From contig JTDE01000294.1 in the NCBI GenBank assembly GCA_014338405.1, forward strand, positions 134,710-198,709: a DNA stretch of 64,000 nt, in the 5' to 3' direction. Shown one piece after another: positions 11,736 through 23,400 of this stretch. The DNA is from Paragonimus skrjabini miyazakii. Taxonomy: Eukaryota > Platyhelminthes > Trematoda > Plagiorchiida > Troglotrematidae. Every line of letters starts with the position of its first letter. The first letter of the stretch is position 1. Below the pieces are notes generated by a model, which was given only the letters and a program-made list of their open reading frames with translations, was not told where the DNA came from and searched no databases. The position numbers and the translations under genes were made by a program.

Positions 11736-14304
11736 AACCGAAAACCTCTTGCTTATTACGAGGACAATAGCCAAAATGCGTTTAGAATCAAAGTGAATGG
11801 TTTGTGCTTTAGTCACTTGGCCATCCCCAGAGAGAGCTAACTCAGAGATAACCAAGCTTGGCGGTTAACTTTTCAAATGCACAGAAGTTGTAAAATTTAC
11901 GGTCGGGTGACGCATTCTGACTGTTTTTAGCCATTACAAACAATGAAGCATACACTATGTGCAACTTATGGAGTGATGCTTCGGAACTGACTTTTCTTGA
12001 TAGCCTGGTTGCTACACAGTTTGAGGGATCGCATTGATGGCAGTCGCTATTGAAGTAGTATGCGTTTTGTGAAGTTTCATATTAAGCCCACAGTATGCTC
12101 CTGTTTCTACAAGGCCCGTGCAGAAGATAAATGCCTAAACAAACCCTTCAAATTTGGTTGCGCGAGTGTTGACTTGACTTTTTTTTTGGAAACAGGCTGG
12201 TTTGCTAAGGAGGAAGCGCGGGAAAATTCCATCCGACTGGCTCACGCCGAACTGGTTGATTGTACAGACAAGTGCAGCCACAATACAATGACGCCCATTG
12301 CTTTCGACATCCACGGTTTCCTCCAAGTTAAATGGTTCACCTTCACTGGCTTGTCAGATCAATGTCAAGTGATAATAGATCGTTTAATTGTCAAGTTGTA
12401 TTAAAATTTTGACGTCGGTTCAAGTCACCGCCCACCTTTTCAAACAGAAAGGAAAGCGTCACCCTTATTTTTAAAAAACTCGACATTCTGTGCACATGTT
12501 GTCCTCAAAGTTTCAATTGAAACCTGCAAATTGGGTTTATCGTCTTTTCTTCACAGCTTCCAAAACGAATTAGGAATGAGTAGACCTGACAACAGCTATA
12601 TTCAAGTAATCGGATTACGTGCACACCGTCAGGCTACATACCTCACGTCATATCGACTGGTGTGAACAGGTTGATCGACACGGAAATGGTTAAATCAAAA
12701 TCTATTTGGCCCGCTCGATAGTCTGTCGATTCGTCAATGCGGCCAGTATCCACTACCAATGAGCCACCTAGGCACTTTGATACCGGTTTCCTACGCGTGC
12801 TGGTTGACTTAGGAATCTGACATCTAGTTAACCATCAAGTTTTTCAGCGAATCATTCCTTTTTCAGTACTCGATATCTCTCACACCAGTTGCACTGTATT
12901 GTATCAGTACTAAGTGGGCATGTAGTTGCTGAATCCAGGTACTCAAGCAGCTCAGTTGCAACATGAACAGACTGATTGGCCAAATTTTTACACCGAAGTA
13001 ACAGCTGGCTTCCGTAACTAATTGCAAACGGAAATCAGACTTGTTGTGTCGGATTGTTTACCCCTCGAGACTATTCACCAAAATTACATAATGCAGTTGT
13101 TTGTGGTCTTGTGGCAAGAAAACGTATATACCGTATAGCACGAAGCTAAATTCACACACATAAATCCAAGTTCATAATTGACATATACAGAAGACCATGG
13201 TGAAACTGGTATCGAGACGCACAGATATATTGACTGTGGCATTGTGCTAAGCAGAGGGACAAGACTTCGTGATTGTTGTCGTCCTTTAAATCAGACGAAG
13301 GCTAACGTTTTGAGATAAACACGGACGTGAAACGTTTGTTCCAGAATAATTCGCTTAAGAAATTAAATAGTCTGCCGATGTCATTTTCCGATCTACTGTT
13401 GACTTCCCATTATTGGCTTCATCTCTACTCGGATCTAAACTAGATTTTATGTTCTTCATATCACAGAATGTTTATCACCAAAGCAAACCAACTATGACAT
13501 ACTATCTGTTTTGACAGTGAATTTAAGTTGATTAATACTCGTTTGTTTTATGATATGTTACATGTAAGTCATTCCATGCATGCCATACCTTGTGCTTCGT
13601 TTTTGGTTCGCTCTTGATGAGTCCTTTTGAGTGCGAGCACGCCGACAACCTGTATGCGCGACGAGCCCGGTTGCATGACTCACCGGTCATGGCATGTAAG
13701 TTTTGTCTGTCTGATTGGATTTGGCCAAGTCAACTTCCGGATTGGATACATGAACCTTAGACTACTCACACATGTTTGTAGTCACTGTACAGTCTTGGCG
13801 AACAACCGTGTCTGGTTGTTGTTGCCCACACTTCCTATCGTACACGTGTCCTGTTTGCCACAGTGAAATATTACTGCATAACTACACATGTCTTCTAAAT
13901 TCACGACGCAACTGGATAGTCTACGTGTTACAATACACAAACTACTTCACTAACTGTCTTTTGAATTTGTGGAATACAACAGATCATTTCCCTGCACCTT
14001 GAACTTCAAATATAATTGCAAACTTTTGTTTGTCCTGTTTGTTGGGTTATAGAATATTTTCAGAATTGCTATGATTGCATACTTTAACGGCCTGGAGATT
14101 TTACTGGTCTGCATGAGGTGTGATGTGTAAAAAACTTCCAAAACTCGTAGATGCATATTGTACCTAGGCTACTAAGATAGTTCGCATGAGGTATGCTGTC
14201 CGATTGTTTGTCCGCATATCATGGAGCTGTGTGGCGCGAACCCGAAGCAAACACACTTCCGGTCAACTCGCTAGCCAACGGTAGGTCCCTAACCTCGTTA
14301 GTTA
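11736..14304. other. Unassigned DNA
   Basis: No gene or element identified. A 114-codon plus frame at 12060-12404 and several frames near 13627-14002 lack recognisable motifs. The last few hundred bases before 14305 may be older Penelope-like sequence, but I cannot align them. Confidence 0.5.
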
Positions 14305-15134
14305 ATTTACGTGTCGGTGCCTTTTATAGCGCAAGATTCGTCGCAAGAATGCATGGACAGGCCAGTACACAAGCTTTCGCAGGTTTGTACCCCTGAGAAT
14401 GAAGAGAAATCTGGTACACTATCTGGCTGATGTAGCATACAAAATTTGTTCAGCGAAAACGTTAGAAAGTAAACTCGAATTCATAAAGAACGTACTTCAT
14501 GACAACGGCTACCCGTAACGGCTTATAGCCAGAAGTAGGATCAGATTATCACCTAAACGTGAAGCGCAAGACGTAAGAACGAAGCCTGTGTTTATTCGAG
14601 TAACTTTTAAGGGTGACACTGCAGCAAAATGGCCGACAAGTAGACTCAACCAGACAATCAGCAGGAACTATGCCACGGCTGAACTGCTCATTCAATTCTC
14701 CACATCCCCAATTCTCAGGTTTCTTAACAAGGACAGACTAGCAGTTTAGACCTCATCTATGTGTATCTACTCATTCACTTATTCCTGTGGAGCAGGTTAT
14801 ATTGGTCGAAGGTCAACTTTCGAAACGAACCCGAGAACACCACCCACGGTGACTGGAAAAGGGGAAGTCGCGGTCGACCAACAGTGCTATCCTCGCTCTT
14901 CCGGCTGAAAGCGAGCACCAGGTGAAGACTGATCAAGCCTTCAAAGTGGTATGTCGCGTGCCAGACAACCCATCAAAAGCTGTCCACATTAAAGCACCTT
15001 GAACTGCCGAGGCTATTGAGATCAGATTGCTTGAGCCGATATTATGTCATCAAGACCGGTTTGTTCAGGCGCTGCACCTACTATGGCGACAAAGCCATCG
15101 GATCGATGGCCAACCTATGCGGTCAAACCAATAG
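14305..15134 (+). pseudogene. Penelope-like element ORF remnant: RT thumb, linker and GIY-YIG endonuclease
   Basis: The plus-strand translation follows the 3' half of a Penelope-like retroelement protein. In order it shows the block ending WTGQYTSF with KRNLVHYL just after (about 14350-14410), an NGYP motif (about 14504-14515), a VTFKGD segment (about 14603), a cysteine-serine-cysteine-gly block leading to GYIGR (YIG at 14798-14806), then REHHPR and EIRLLEPILC. This endonuclease cuts target DNA during retrotransposition, and the RT copies element RNA in the nucleus. The copy is dead. In-frame stops lie at 14327, 14516 and 14747, a frame change near 14808 moves the frame from 2 to 0, and two more stops follow, the first where a tryptophan is usual after EHHP. 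The RT palm is absent, so the copy is 5'-truncated. Family assignment is firm; the clade is not determined. Confidence 0.85.
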
Positions 15135-15480
15135 ACAAGCTTGACGTAACCGACCAGTCAAGCCATTGCCAACTGACTGATCAGTGACCTAGTTTCTCTG
15201 TAGTTAGTCTGATCGATATATCGAGCTAACTCTACTAACTCTCTATATAATTGTACCGGCCTGAAGATGAATTATCGGAAACATGTTCGTCTATGTCCAC
15301 ATTCTCATTAGCGCTATAAGAGATAAATTGTAGATTCCGACGAATAAATATTCGGTCTCTATTCACAACGGCTTTATCGTACTTCACATTCGGTGAATTT
15401 GCAGCTAAGAGAAACGATTCAGTACGCTGTGTATTAAAATACATTTTCTCCCAAATAGCAATTGCTATTCTTGAGTTCAT
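15135..15480 (+). other. 3' tail of the Penelope-like element
   Basis: Non-coding sequence directly follows the endonuclease remnant. It contains a hammerhead-like core at 15261-15297, treated separately. Penelope-like elements are known to carry hammerhead ribozymes in their terminal repeats, so this position fits. I cannot place the exact element end, and no flanking duplication is evident. Confidence 0.45.
15261..15297 (+). ncRNA. Hammerhead-ribozyme-like core, probably inactive
   Basis: Conserved core strings occur in the right order: CTGAAGA (fits CUGANGA) at 15261-15267, GAAAC at 15278-15282 and GTC at 15295-15297. Between the first two, a 3-bp stem with an ATTA loop can form (closing pair U-G). 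Between GAAAC and GTC, a 5-bp stem III is possible (ACATG with TATGT, last pair G-U). I cannot form stem I from the flanks (CCGGC before, CACATT after), so a working ribozyme is doubtful. The location just after a Penelope-like ORF is where such ribozymes are known. Confidence 0.35.
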
Positions 15481-15689
15481 AAGTTGTTACAGGAAGGAAA
15501 AAGATCTTTGTTTGTGTATTTCTGTCTCTGCGTTGGTCGGTGAGGGATTAGAATGTACAGTTTATTAACACAAAGAGAGAATGAATGAAATAAAGTAAGA
15601 GGTAAATTCAATGAATGTGTTGGCTGGGTACATTTCTGCAATGAACAATAAGACGTAAAACAGTTAAATCTCTTCAGTAGTATGAACAG

Positions 15690-15880
15690 TTGAAAAAACT
15701 TGTCCTGTGCTTTAACGACGTCCCTCACCATCTCACGGTGACGCGTGAAGCAGAGACTGATGAAAGTCTACCTTACCTAAGCATACTCATCACACGAAGG
15801 ACTGATGGATCAATAAAGCGCAAAATTTACAGGAAGCAAACATGGTCTGGTCAGTGTATGCATTTCCCAATTCCAGCCTG
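15690..15880 (+). pseudogene. Second Penelope-like element fragment (RT thumb region)
   Basis: The plus-strand frame reads with the pattern of the RT segment upstream of the thumb in Penelope-like elements: TREAETDESLPYLSILITRR, then DGSIKRKIYRK and TWSGQ. This is the same region as the start of the neighbouring remnant (RKIRRKNAWTGQ), but the two are only moderately similar in nucleotides. The homology ends soon after TWSGQ. The fragment lies in the same orientation about 550 bp past the first copy's endonuclease. Penelope-like elements often occur as partial tandem copies, which would explain this. No catalytic residues are included. Confidence 0.72.
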
Positions 15881-16559
15881 GCGAAATAGAAACGGGTGTG
15901 GTGAGAATATTGCTTATCAAAACACGCCGCACGTGCACATCTGACTGCACTGAGCAAGAATCAGAAATACTCAGGATGGCTCTGGGAAGTAACGGATGCT
16001 CCCAGAAGCTTCATTCAGCATCACAGTGAATGGAGACCCGAAGGCAATAAAATGATGAGGTCATCAAAACAATAAGCTTATATTGGTCTACTCTTTAATG
16101 TGGATATCGCGTTGTTGCAGACAATCCAACGAACTGTTATTTTCACTGAAACGGACTTACAAGGCTGTTGAGTCCCTAAACGGACTCAAAGGTTACCTGT
16201 GTTGGCGGTCAAATAATATCAAAATAGTGATGCCAAATCACACAGTGCGTGTGTAACCGCGGAAGAAACTACATAGTCAAAACGCATAGATCATTGATCT
16301 CAAGACCAGAAGAACAAATACCTAAGTTAGTTTACAGACAGGTCACGCAACCAAATACGGTAGTCACAGTGAATGGTGAGCCCCCAGCTTTGTCGATCGA
16401 ACGACACATCCTTTCAGCTGGCCCAAAAATGGACTTGATCACAGCCTACACGAGTACTGTTTGCCGCCACAACCCACGGTTTTAAAATTTGCTGAAGCCG
16501 CCACGATACACTAGTTCAAACCTGTGTTATGTGTATTACTTGTAAGTAGTGTGACATGC
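15881..16559. other. Unassigned DNA, possibly SINE body at the right end
   Basis: No gene recognised. A 78-codon frame at 16249-16485 has no known motif. The final 100 bases may be the body of the minus-strand SINE that begins near 16690, but I have no second copy to fix the boundary. Confidence 0.4.
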
Positions 16560-16690
16560 TTCATGATTCAGATGAGACCCAATTGCGAAACGCCTTGGCT
16601 TTGGATGGAATCGAACCAGCAACAGAAACAGCTTGTCCAATTGCGGTAAGCGCTTTACCAGCTAAACTACACAACCATGCATGGTCAAAA
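16560..16690 (-). mobile_element. tRNA-derived SINE, family 2, minus-strand copy
   Basis: On the minus strand an A box TAGTTTAGCTGG (16658-16669) is followed by a perfect B box GGTTCGATTCC (16607-16617). The cloverleaf does not close well in the acceptor or T stem, so I read a SINE head rather than a working tRNA gene. The body continues towards lower coordinates with GCAATTGGGTCTCATCTGAA. A diverged copy of head and body lies on the plus strand at 16700-16830. Confidence 0.62.
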
Positions 16691-16699
16691 TGTGAGGGA

Positions 16700-16830
16700 T
16701 TCTGAGCTCCCGGTGTGGCGTCGCAACCCAGCTGGTTCTGCGCTTGCCGCGTTATCGCATGCTATTTCTTTCGCTAGTTCGAATTCATCTCAATCCCAGG
16801 TCTTTTGCAATTAGGTCTACGGAACAGTTA
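16700..16830 (+). mobile_element. tRNA-derived SINE, family 2, plus-strand copy
   Basis: Aligned by eye with the minus-strand copy: AGCTGGT, then GCGCTT and CCGC, GCT and TTTCT, then GCTAGTTCGAATTCATCT, then GCAATTAGGTCT. The A box is decayed (CAACCCAGCTGG at 16724-16735). The B box is recognisable (AGTTCGAATTCA, 16776-16787). The two copies are head to head with only a few dozen bases between them. The plus copy is the more decayed. Confidence 0.58.
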
Positions 16831-17984
16831 TTTGTGAATATTAGATTGTCATGGACATAATTTGCAGCGAGTGTCATTCAAATCACATGATTAGATATGT
16901 TTTGCTCGTTTTTGTACATACCCCCTCTTCATGTACTGACGAGCCAATACGAAACGCTGGTATATACCAGTGTTTGTTTTCTACCTGTTTTGTTTGAACA
17001 TTAAAACACCGAAACGACATTCCATCAGATACACGCACTTAATGAACATTGGCAGTGGGTTGGAATAAGAGTTAGGAAACTTGTACTGTGAGAAAGGAAC
17101 ACGGATGGCGCAAGAGTTATTTATTCAGAAAACCAGCTCATGGGTTGTGCGTTTAAACATAACAACAATTAAGATCACTCGTCTGCATACGGTACTGGTC
17201 CCAGAACGTCACAGTTGCCACCAACACCAATGCACAGTTCCTGCATGTACCGAGAACCATTTCATACCATGCTGCCCTTCGATTTTTCCTCTCGTATTTT
17301 TCCTGAGGCTAATTCCATGTCAAAATTTATGCTGTTGCCCAACTCCTGAATAGCAGCGGTGAGAGTAGTATAGTGCGATCGTTCTTTCTCACCACATTTG
17401 TAGTGTAAATTGTCTCTCACGCATATGTCGATAGAGTGACATTTAAAATTTTCAACTGATTTAGCCGTGACCACAAAGTTTGACCCTGCGTTTTAATGTG
17501 AACAGGTTTTAACTGTGAAGCAGTTCTGCCTGTTCCATTACTCAACTTCATACAGTGACTTCTCAAACGTTCATCCTTATTTAGTGGGAAGAGATTTGCC
17601 AATGGATGACACGCGGTGTGGAGTTTTTGTAGGTGATAATTAGGTGTTGCTTGAGATGTCTGTAATTCAGTGAATGTTGATCTGATCTTGCCAATTTTTC
17701 TAGGCAGGATATCAAGTCTGGATTTGTGAGTTAGTGAGTTCGTTACTTCGATTCTGACTCGTGACTGAAGTTTGGAGTAGTTCTATTAAGTTGCTGCCTA
17801 GATGTCCAAAAGTTGCTAATGATTTGTAATTGAGCACAATCACGTACTGTTTATTCGGAGTGTTGGCTGCTTCTGCATCTGTGTTGGTAAATCCACCGGA
17901 GGCTTACCGTTGAGAACTGCAGATCTTACTTCTCAAGTGTGTTGTGGCCTAGCAGTAGAAAAGCATACGACTCATCTTCAGTTT
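16831..17984. other. Unassigned DNA
   Basis: No gene or repeat recognised. Open frames are below 95 codons and lack motifs. Confidence 0.55.
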
Positions 17985-18600
17985 TTAACCATAACCTTGT
18001 TGATCATGTTTAACCAAGACCAAGCAAAAATGAGATTCTGTAAGAACCGTCGTTGAAGGATTTTTCTGCATGACAAATTCAACAAACGCAAGTTTAGTTC
18101 GTCTTGTTGGCATCTGTTCCAGGATGAGTATTTCAGTGTAATCAGATGTCTGAGTCTTCTCCGTAAACGTCTCCGGTTTGGAACATGGAACATGGTTTGG
18201 AACATGGTTGTTAACTGCCTGGAGGATTTCCTCAGCAATGAGCTGCCGGTGATTATCCACACTGAGTGTAGTGAAGCAATCAAGTCAATCAACCTTGCTT
18301 AACTGTAGTTACGTCCCTGCAAAAGTTGCTTCGCAACTGGTCTTTAGACTCATATTTTGGAAAATATGTTGTCCAATTCCTTGTAGATGAATGGATCCAA
18401 TTATCCCATGATCAATATGACTAAGTAGAGCTGTGATGTTTGGGTTGTTGATCATGTCAACCACGTTGTTAAGAATGCAATAAAGAGAAAACGGCACTCG
18501 GCCCATCTGCCCTCTTGTATGGTCCTGGACATGCTGAAACGGTCCACCTTCCACTGCTACCTTGAGGAAATCTCCGGCAGTGGAAGAAGCCGCAGTACCG
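17985..18600 (-). pseudogene. Unidentified coding-like stretch, minus strand
   Basis: The minus-strand frames 18309-18554 and 17985-18260 read with protein-like composition and can be followed as nearly one stretch from about 18600 to 17985, interrupted by two stops between the frames. I do not recognise a family. Visible segments include DHTRGQMGRVPFSLY and IAEEILQAVNNHVP. A tandem repeat of GGAACAT-type units occurs near 18181-18210. It could be a decayed host gene, a captured exon, an unfamiliar transposon or chance. Its function is unknown. Confidence 0.25.
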
Positions 18601-20120
18601 ACTAAATGGTTCTCTCATTATTAATGTTTAGGTATAACCCAAAGATGACACTTTGCGCAGAACCTTGTGCAATTTTATGCATACAGGACAACTGGTAAAT
18701 CATGCCAGTCAAACAAGTGGGGTTGGGCGTGACGCTAACTATTTACCAGATTGATTCTCGAACAGTTCAGTAGCAATTTGATACGAATACTTGAGATCTT
18801 CATGTGCGATCACAGTTAAAGAGCTATATCATCTTTAAGGATTTATCTATCGCTGTAAAACTCTACCATTCCCGGGATGAACGGTTTGTCATCCCATACT
18901 TCCTCCTTACACCGGGTCTTTGTGACGCCAAATCTGAATGGATTTTGTTAGCAACAGAAGTCATAAAGTTCGCCCACTTCGTTAAAGTGGTGTAAAACAG
19001 TACTGAGAGCCAGTGTCACTACATACAATAAACACAGTAGATGAATCTGATTGAGACGATTCATCGATTGAAAACGGCTGAGTTGGTGTGTTGTAGTGAA
19101 CTTTGAGAACACGGTCTCTTATTGGAGTGGTGACCAGTGGGGTTTTTTGTACTCCCTGGACTGCATTTGGCATTTGCATGAAGGTCACCTGGGGCAATAT
19201 GAGGAGCACTTGCACAGGGTTTTGTAAAAGTAAACAGTTGTCTATCCTAGTATCTGATGTTTCTTGATTTGTCAGAATGTCACGTGATCCCAACAGCCAA
19301 AATGTGGGCGGGCTGCGGGCCAAGCTGCCTGCTCATGTTTCGTCATTTCTTCGGTTAAGTAAGTTATTCACAGAAGTCAAGACGCACTTGTCGAGACCAG
19401 GTACACAGACCGGGTCAGACGATTTAGGACGATGACCGTTAGATCGGATCAACCAGTGAGTGATGCTCAAAATCGGCACTGGTCCAGACCGAACACTGTT
19501 TCAGTGATGGTGTTAGAACGTTCTGTGACATGCACATTGTGAATAATAATGCTACTGTGCCTACGTTCAACTCCTTTGGCCTCAGACAACGAATGCAGGC
19601 GTGCGTATTTGTCTCACTCCTGGCCTATCTTCCTTAAGTTCTCATTTCTGTTGTGGCTGGCTTGTTGCAACCACTAGCAGCATCTGGGACTCGGCTATGA
19701 TATGAACAGTAAAAGTTAAAAGAGTATATTCAGAGTTGGAGCTCTTTAATGGTCTCTTAGTTCGCTCTGTAGATATGTCAGAAAAATCTAGCTGTTTAGG
19801 AAATTTGAAAAATCACCTTATGTGATGCTGTTCCCAATATATTAGTATTGCTGAGCTACTCTGAGACAAGTTGAGCATAATTACTGACTGGCACAGAAAT
19901 ATCGACGAGTTTGGTGGTAGTATCTTTTGTGTGTCTACAGCTTTTGCTTTATAGTGTCCGTCAAATGAATAGGCTGAATCTTTCCTTGTTTTCGTTCGTT
20001 CACTTAGACCAGATAGGTTAGCACGGTTGTCTCAGGTTGACTGGCTGTTAACATCCACCTGATTGATCATGGTTAACAGAGAGTAAGGTGTTATCTTGAC
20101 TAGCAAAATAAGCCTCCGAG
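18601..20120. other. Unassigned DNA
   Basis: No gene identified. A 113-codon minus-strand frame at 18982-19323 has no motif I know. Near 20010-20040 a GGTTAGCACGGTTG string recalls the head of SINE family 1, but too little matches to call a copy. Confidence 0.45.
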
Positions 20121-20440
20121 TCAGCAAGCTTCCTGGATAGTGTCACAGACGCTGGCGGGAGGACAATGGCTTGTTTTATCAACATGAAGCAGTTGTTGTG
20201 GCGGTAGTCGTTTACTCATTCCCATTGGTTTTGCAATTCTTTTTTGACTAGCTGTGTTCGCAGATTCAGTAAGGAAAGGTGGAATATGCAGTGCACCGTT
20301 GATGAGGCGGCAGGTGTGTCGCTTAGTGAGAAACATGCCGTTTAGTTCACTGTAGCCCTCATGTGAGGTCACGACATCTATACAGGTTGGGCACAGGTAT
20401 CTTAAACTCTCAGTTGGATTCTCCCTCAAAATCGTGTATA
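20121..20440 (-). pseudogene. Possible FLYWCH-like zinc-finger remnant
   Basis: A 102-codon minus-strand frame begins near 20429. Early in it is YLCPTC, about 20 residues of linker, then a basic RHTC. This faintly recalls the aromatic-Cys, Cys, His-X-Cys/His layout of FLYWCH-type zinc fingers, which in invertebrates often accompany MULE-type transposases. The spacing is not canonical (CX2C), and no transposase follows. There is no promoter or splice evidence. This is a guess from pattern only. Confidence 0.22.
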
Positions 20441-23400
20441 CTGAAAGCAGGACTAGTTTACACGTTGAGCCAGTTCGAAGCTTTCACACAAGACGGGTTA
20501 GAATCCTACCGTTTTTGCAGAGCCGCTTGTCATAAACAGCAAACCTTGGAGGCAGGATCGACAAAACGATTGCTATACTATGATAATCATTTCATCGCAG
20601 GTAAACCACAAGCAGTTTAAAGTGACGCATTCAATAATATTTAGACTTACTATAATCAGTTACTTGAACACCAGCAAGAATTAGGAGAAACAACACAAAA
20701 CAAATCCAAAAGTTACCGAAAGTAACTGATAGCTCCCTTTATGAATACCACATGAAAGGCTAGGTCCAAGAGATACATTTGTCTGTTGTTTATCCCCAAT
20801 GTTAAGTGTCGGCTTGGAATCGGATAGGTGGTGGTTTATTTTCAACAAATGGGTAGTGATGACTCCGAATGGGTAGGATGTCTGCGAGAGTCGAGTGAGC
20901 TTGCTAAGTTGATCAGATTTGAGATAATGCTTCAGATGCACTGGACGCTCGCCGCCAGTACCACTGTCCGAAGCAAGAACTCCGTTTGAACTCTTCTCGT
21001 CACCATGCCTACCGGAACCACCCAATATCGGGTCAGATACCAGGCCGTATTTGCCCTTGCGACCGGAGTTAATAAGTTGTCGCGCGCGTAGACCAACGCG
21101 TTGGTTGACTAAATTATTGACCACTCACTGGGTGAATTTGGCGCAGGTGTGATTAAATCCGCTTAGCCAGTGGCTCAACAAGATCCTGAAGCGCTCACAA
21201 GCTTGTCTCCGTCTCGGGGTTGACGGTGTCGGTCGAGTAGCCGTGCGATGATCGACCATTGGGACTGACGATGAGGTTGATAGAATCAATCAATCGGTAG
21301 TCATGGTCGACCAATGGGATACCGATCGGTTTGTGGATCGATAGAACGCGCCTGTGCAGACCAAAATCCGTGTAGATTTTTGTTTAGAGTGGATCGCCTG
21401 CTTTCGCATGTCGTAATTGTGGTTTGGGTTAATTGCCCTGACCATAGAAAGAACGGCACAGTTGGAAAAAATTTAAATGTGCTTTCGCGTGGTACCAAAA
21501 TTCATGCGTTGTCTTTGACGGTGCACAGTTTTACGAGCGTGAGTATGCGAGCTGAACAACGGGGAGATACTCCAAAGTTGTGGTCCCAAAACGAATCACT
21601 ATACTCGTAAAATACGACTTACATTGCCTTCTATTCATACGAAGTATTGATCTTGCAAAGTATTTTCTGGTCATTGCTTATCATTGAGCGATTGACATAT
21701 TCACGAACAATCGTTGACCGGTGTTGCAGGTTACCTTAATGCTCCAGCTGATTTGGTCCAAATTGCAAAATGAAATGAGCTTGAACGCTACGATGAACAT
21801 TAATTCTTTAAATACGTTTAGTTAGAGATATGTAAACTAGCTAACAGCATTGAAGAGACCGCTGCTAAGCTCCATTGAAGCATTTGTCAGGTGGTTTACA
21901 CCAACTTAAGAGTGCGACACCACGGTCATACTACCCCACAGATAAAGCAAAACACCGAAGGATTCAGATCTGATAACCTCTTTTGTTAACCAAACAAAGT
22001 CTAACCACATTATTCATTTTGTGAATGTGTCAGAAACTTGTGCTGGGAAGTCTCCATCATCGTAGAAATTTTCGTGGACGGCTGTGGTGAGTTTGTGTTT
22101 GCTGAAAAGCGCTCTAACTGTAGTTTTATCTCTCGATAGATCTCAAGGGTTAATCACTTTTATGCACGTTATATCACCAGCTATTCACAAAACCATTATA
22201 TGCCGATAAGGCACACCAATATGTTAGGCTTTTTGTAATAATCAGAAGTTTTTTCTCCCGTGGTTTAGCTTAACCAGTTTAATGTTCCCGCGTTAAGAAG
22301 TTGGAGGCAGGAACTGTAATTTTGTTTTGCGAAGACAAATGAGTGAGTAGACTGCTCAGTTATTAAAAAAGTTGGGTCATAATTACATGACGAACTTTCT
22401 ACGGTTGAGAACTTAAAATCAAGTGTGAGACTTACGATTCAGTTGAAAATCAACACTTAGTTTCACAGTCTCGACGGTCAAATACTTTCATGAATTCTCG
22501 ATCTTCTGAATGAAGCAAGAAGTTAACCTTGCTGTTGTATGTAGGTTAATCATATCTCATTTTTCCCCTCGACGTTATCGTTCACAAACTATTCAGAGTG
22601 CAGGAAACCTCTGTCACCCATGGATTCTAAATTGAATACCGCTCACACCTAATGTCTCCATCATTTGACTGCTGTTAGTTACCGTTGTATGCTAGTCTGC
22701 TTATTGTTTACCAACGATTTGTTTGTGGGCAGGCGATTATTCAGTCAGTCTGGTATTCCTCCAGGTGACACCGTTATCCCCATATCAAAAGTGGTACACG
22801 TCACAGCTTACCTACAAACGAAAAATCATCCCCATTGTTGTGGTAGACCACAACTCGTGATCGCAACCAATGTTTCGCAGGCGTTTAACAGTTTGTTGGC
22901 ACTCAAAATGTAAATTAAGCAACTCGCCCTTGTGTGAAGTGATGTTCACTACAGAGTTCAACCGTCGGTCAGTGTTTGTATTGACGGGATACCCTGTCTG
23001 AGAAAGAAAACTAGGCATGTCATGAACTTCGGTAAAATCAACCTGGTAGACATACTGATATTTACATCTAGAAAGAAATGGTTCACCCTGGCAAGTAGGT
23101 AACCCATGGACTGGGACGTGTTTATAACAAAAGGTCAACGGATTAGATGTTTTTGAATGTTTAGTAACATGTCAGTTCTACTGTGTCAGGTTTTCATTAC
23201 AGTGCCCAAATTGAAACGAACTTCCGGTAAGTCAGTGCCCTATTACATGATTTATGTGTTAAAATGGTGTGGTTTATTCATCACCAAATGTGTACAATTG
23301 GATGGTTAATCTGCATTCATGATCTAAATCCGACGGATAATCTCGAATTTATATTCATAGGTTCCATGGCGTCATAACAAAGATGAAGGATGAGTTTTGA

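Noticed and set aside
16590..16680. Possible tRNA gene on the minus strand
   Set aside because: The promoter boxes are good, but the acceptor and T stems do not pair and an inverted copy with its body lies next to it, so a SINE fits better.
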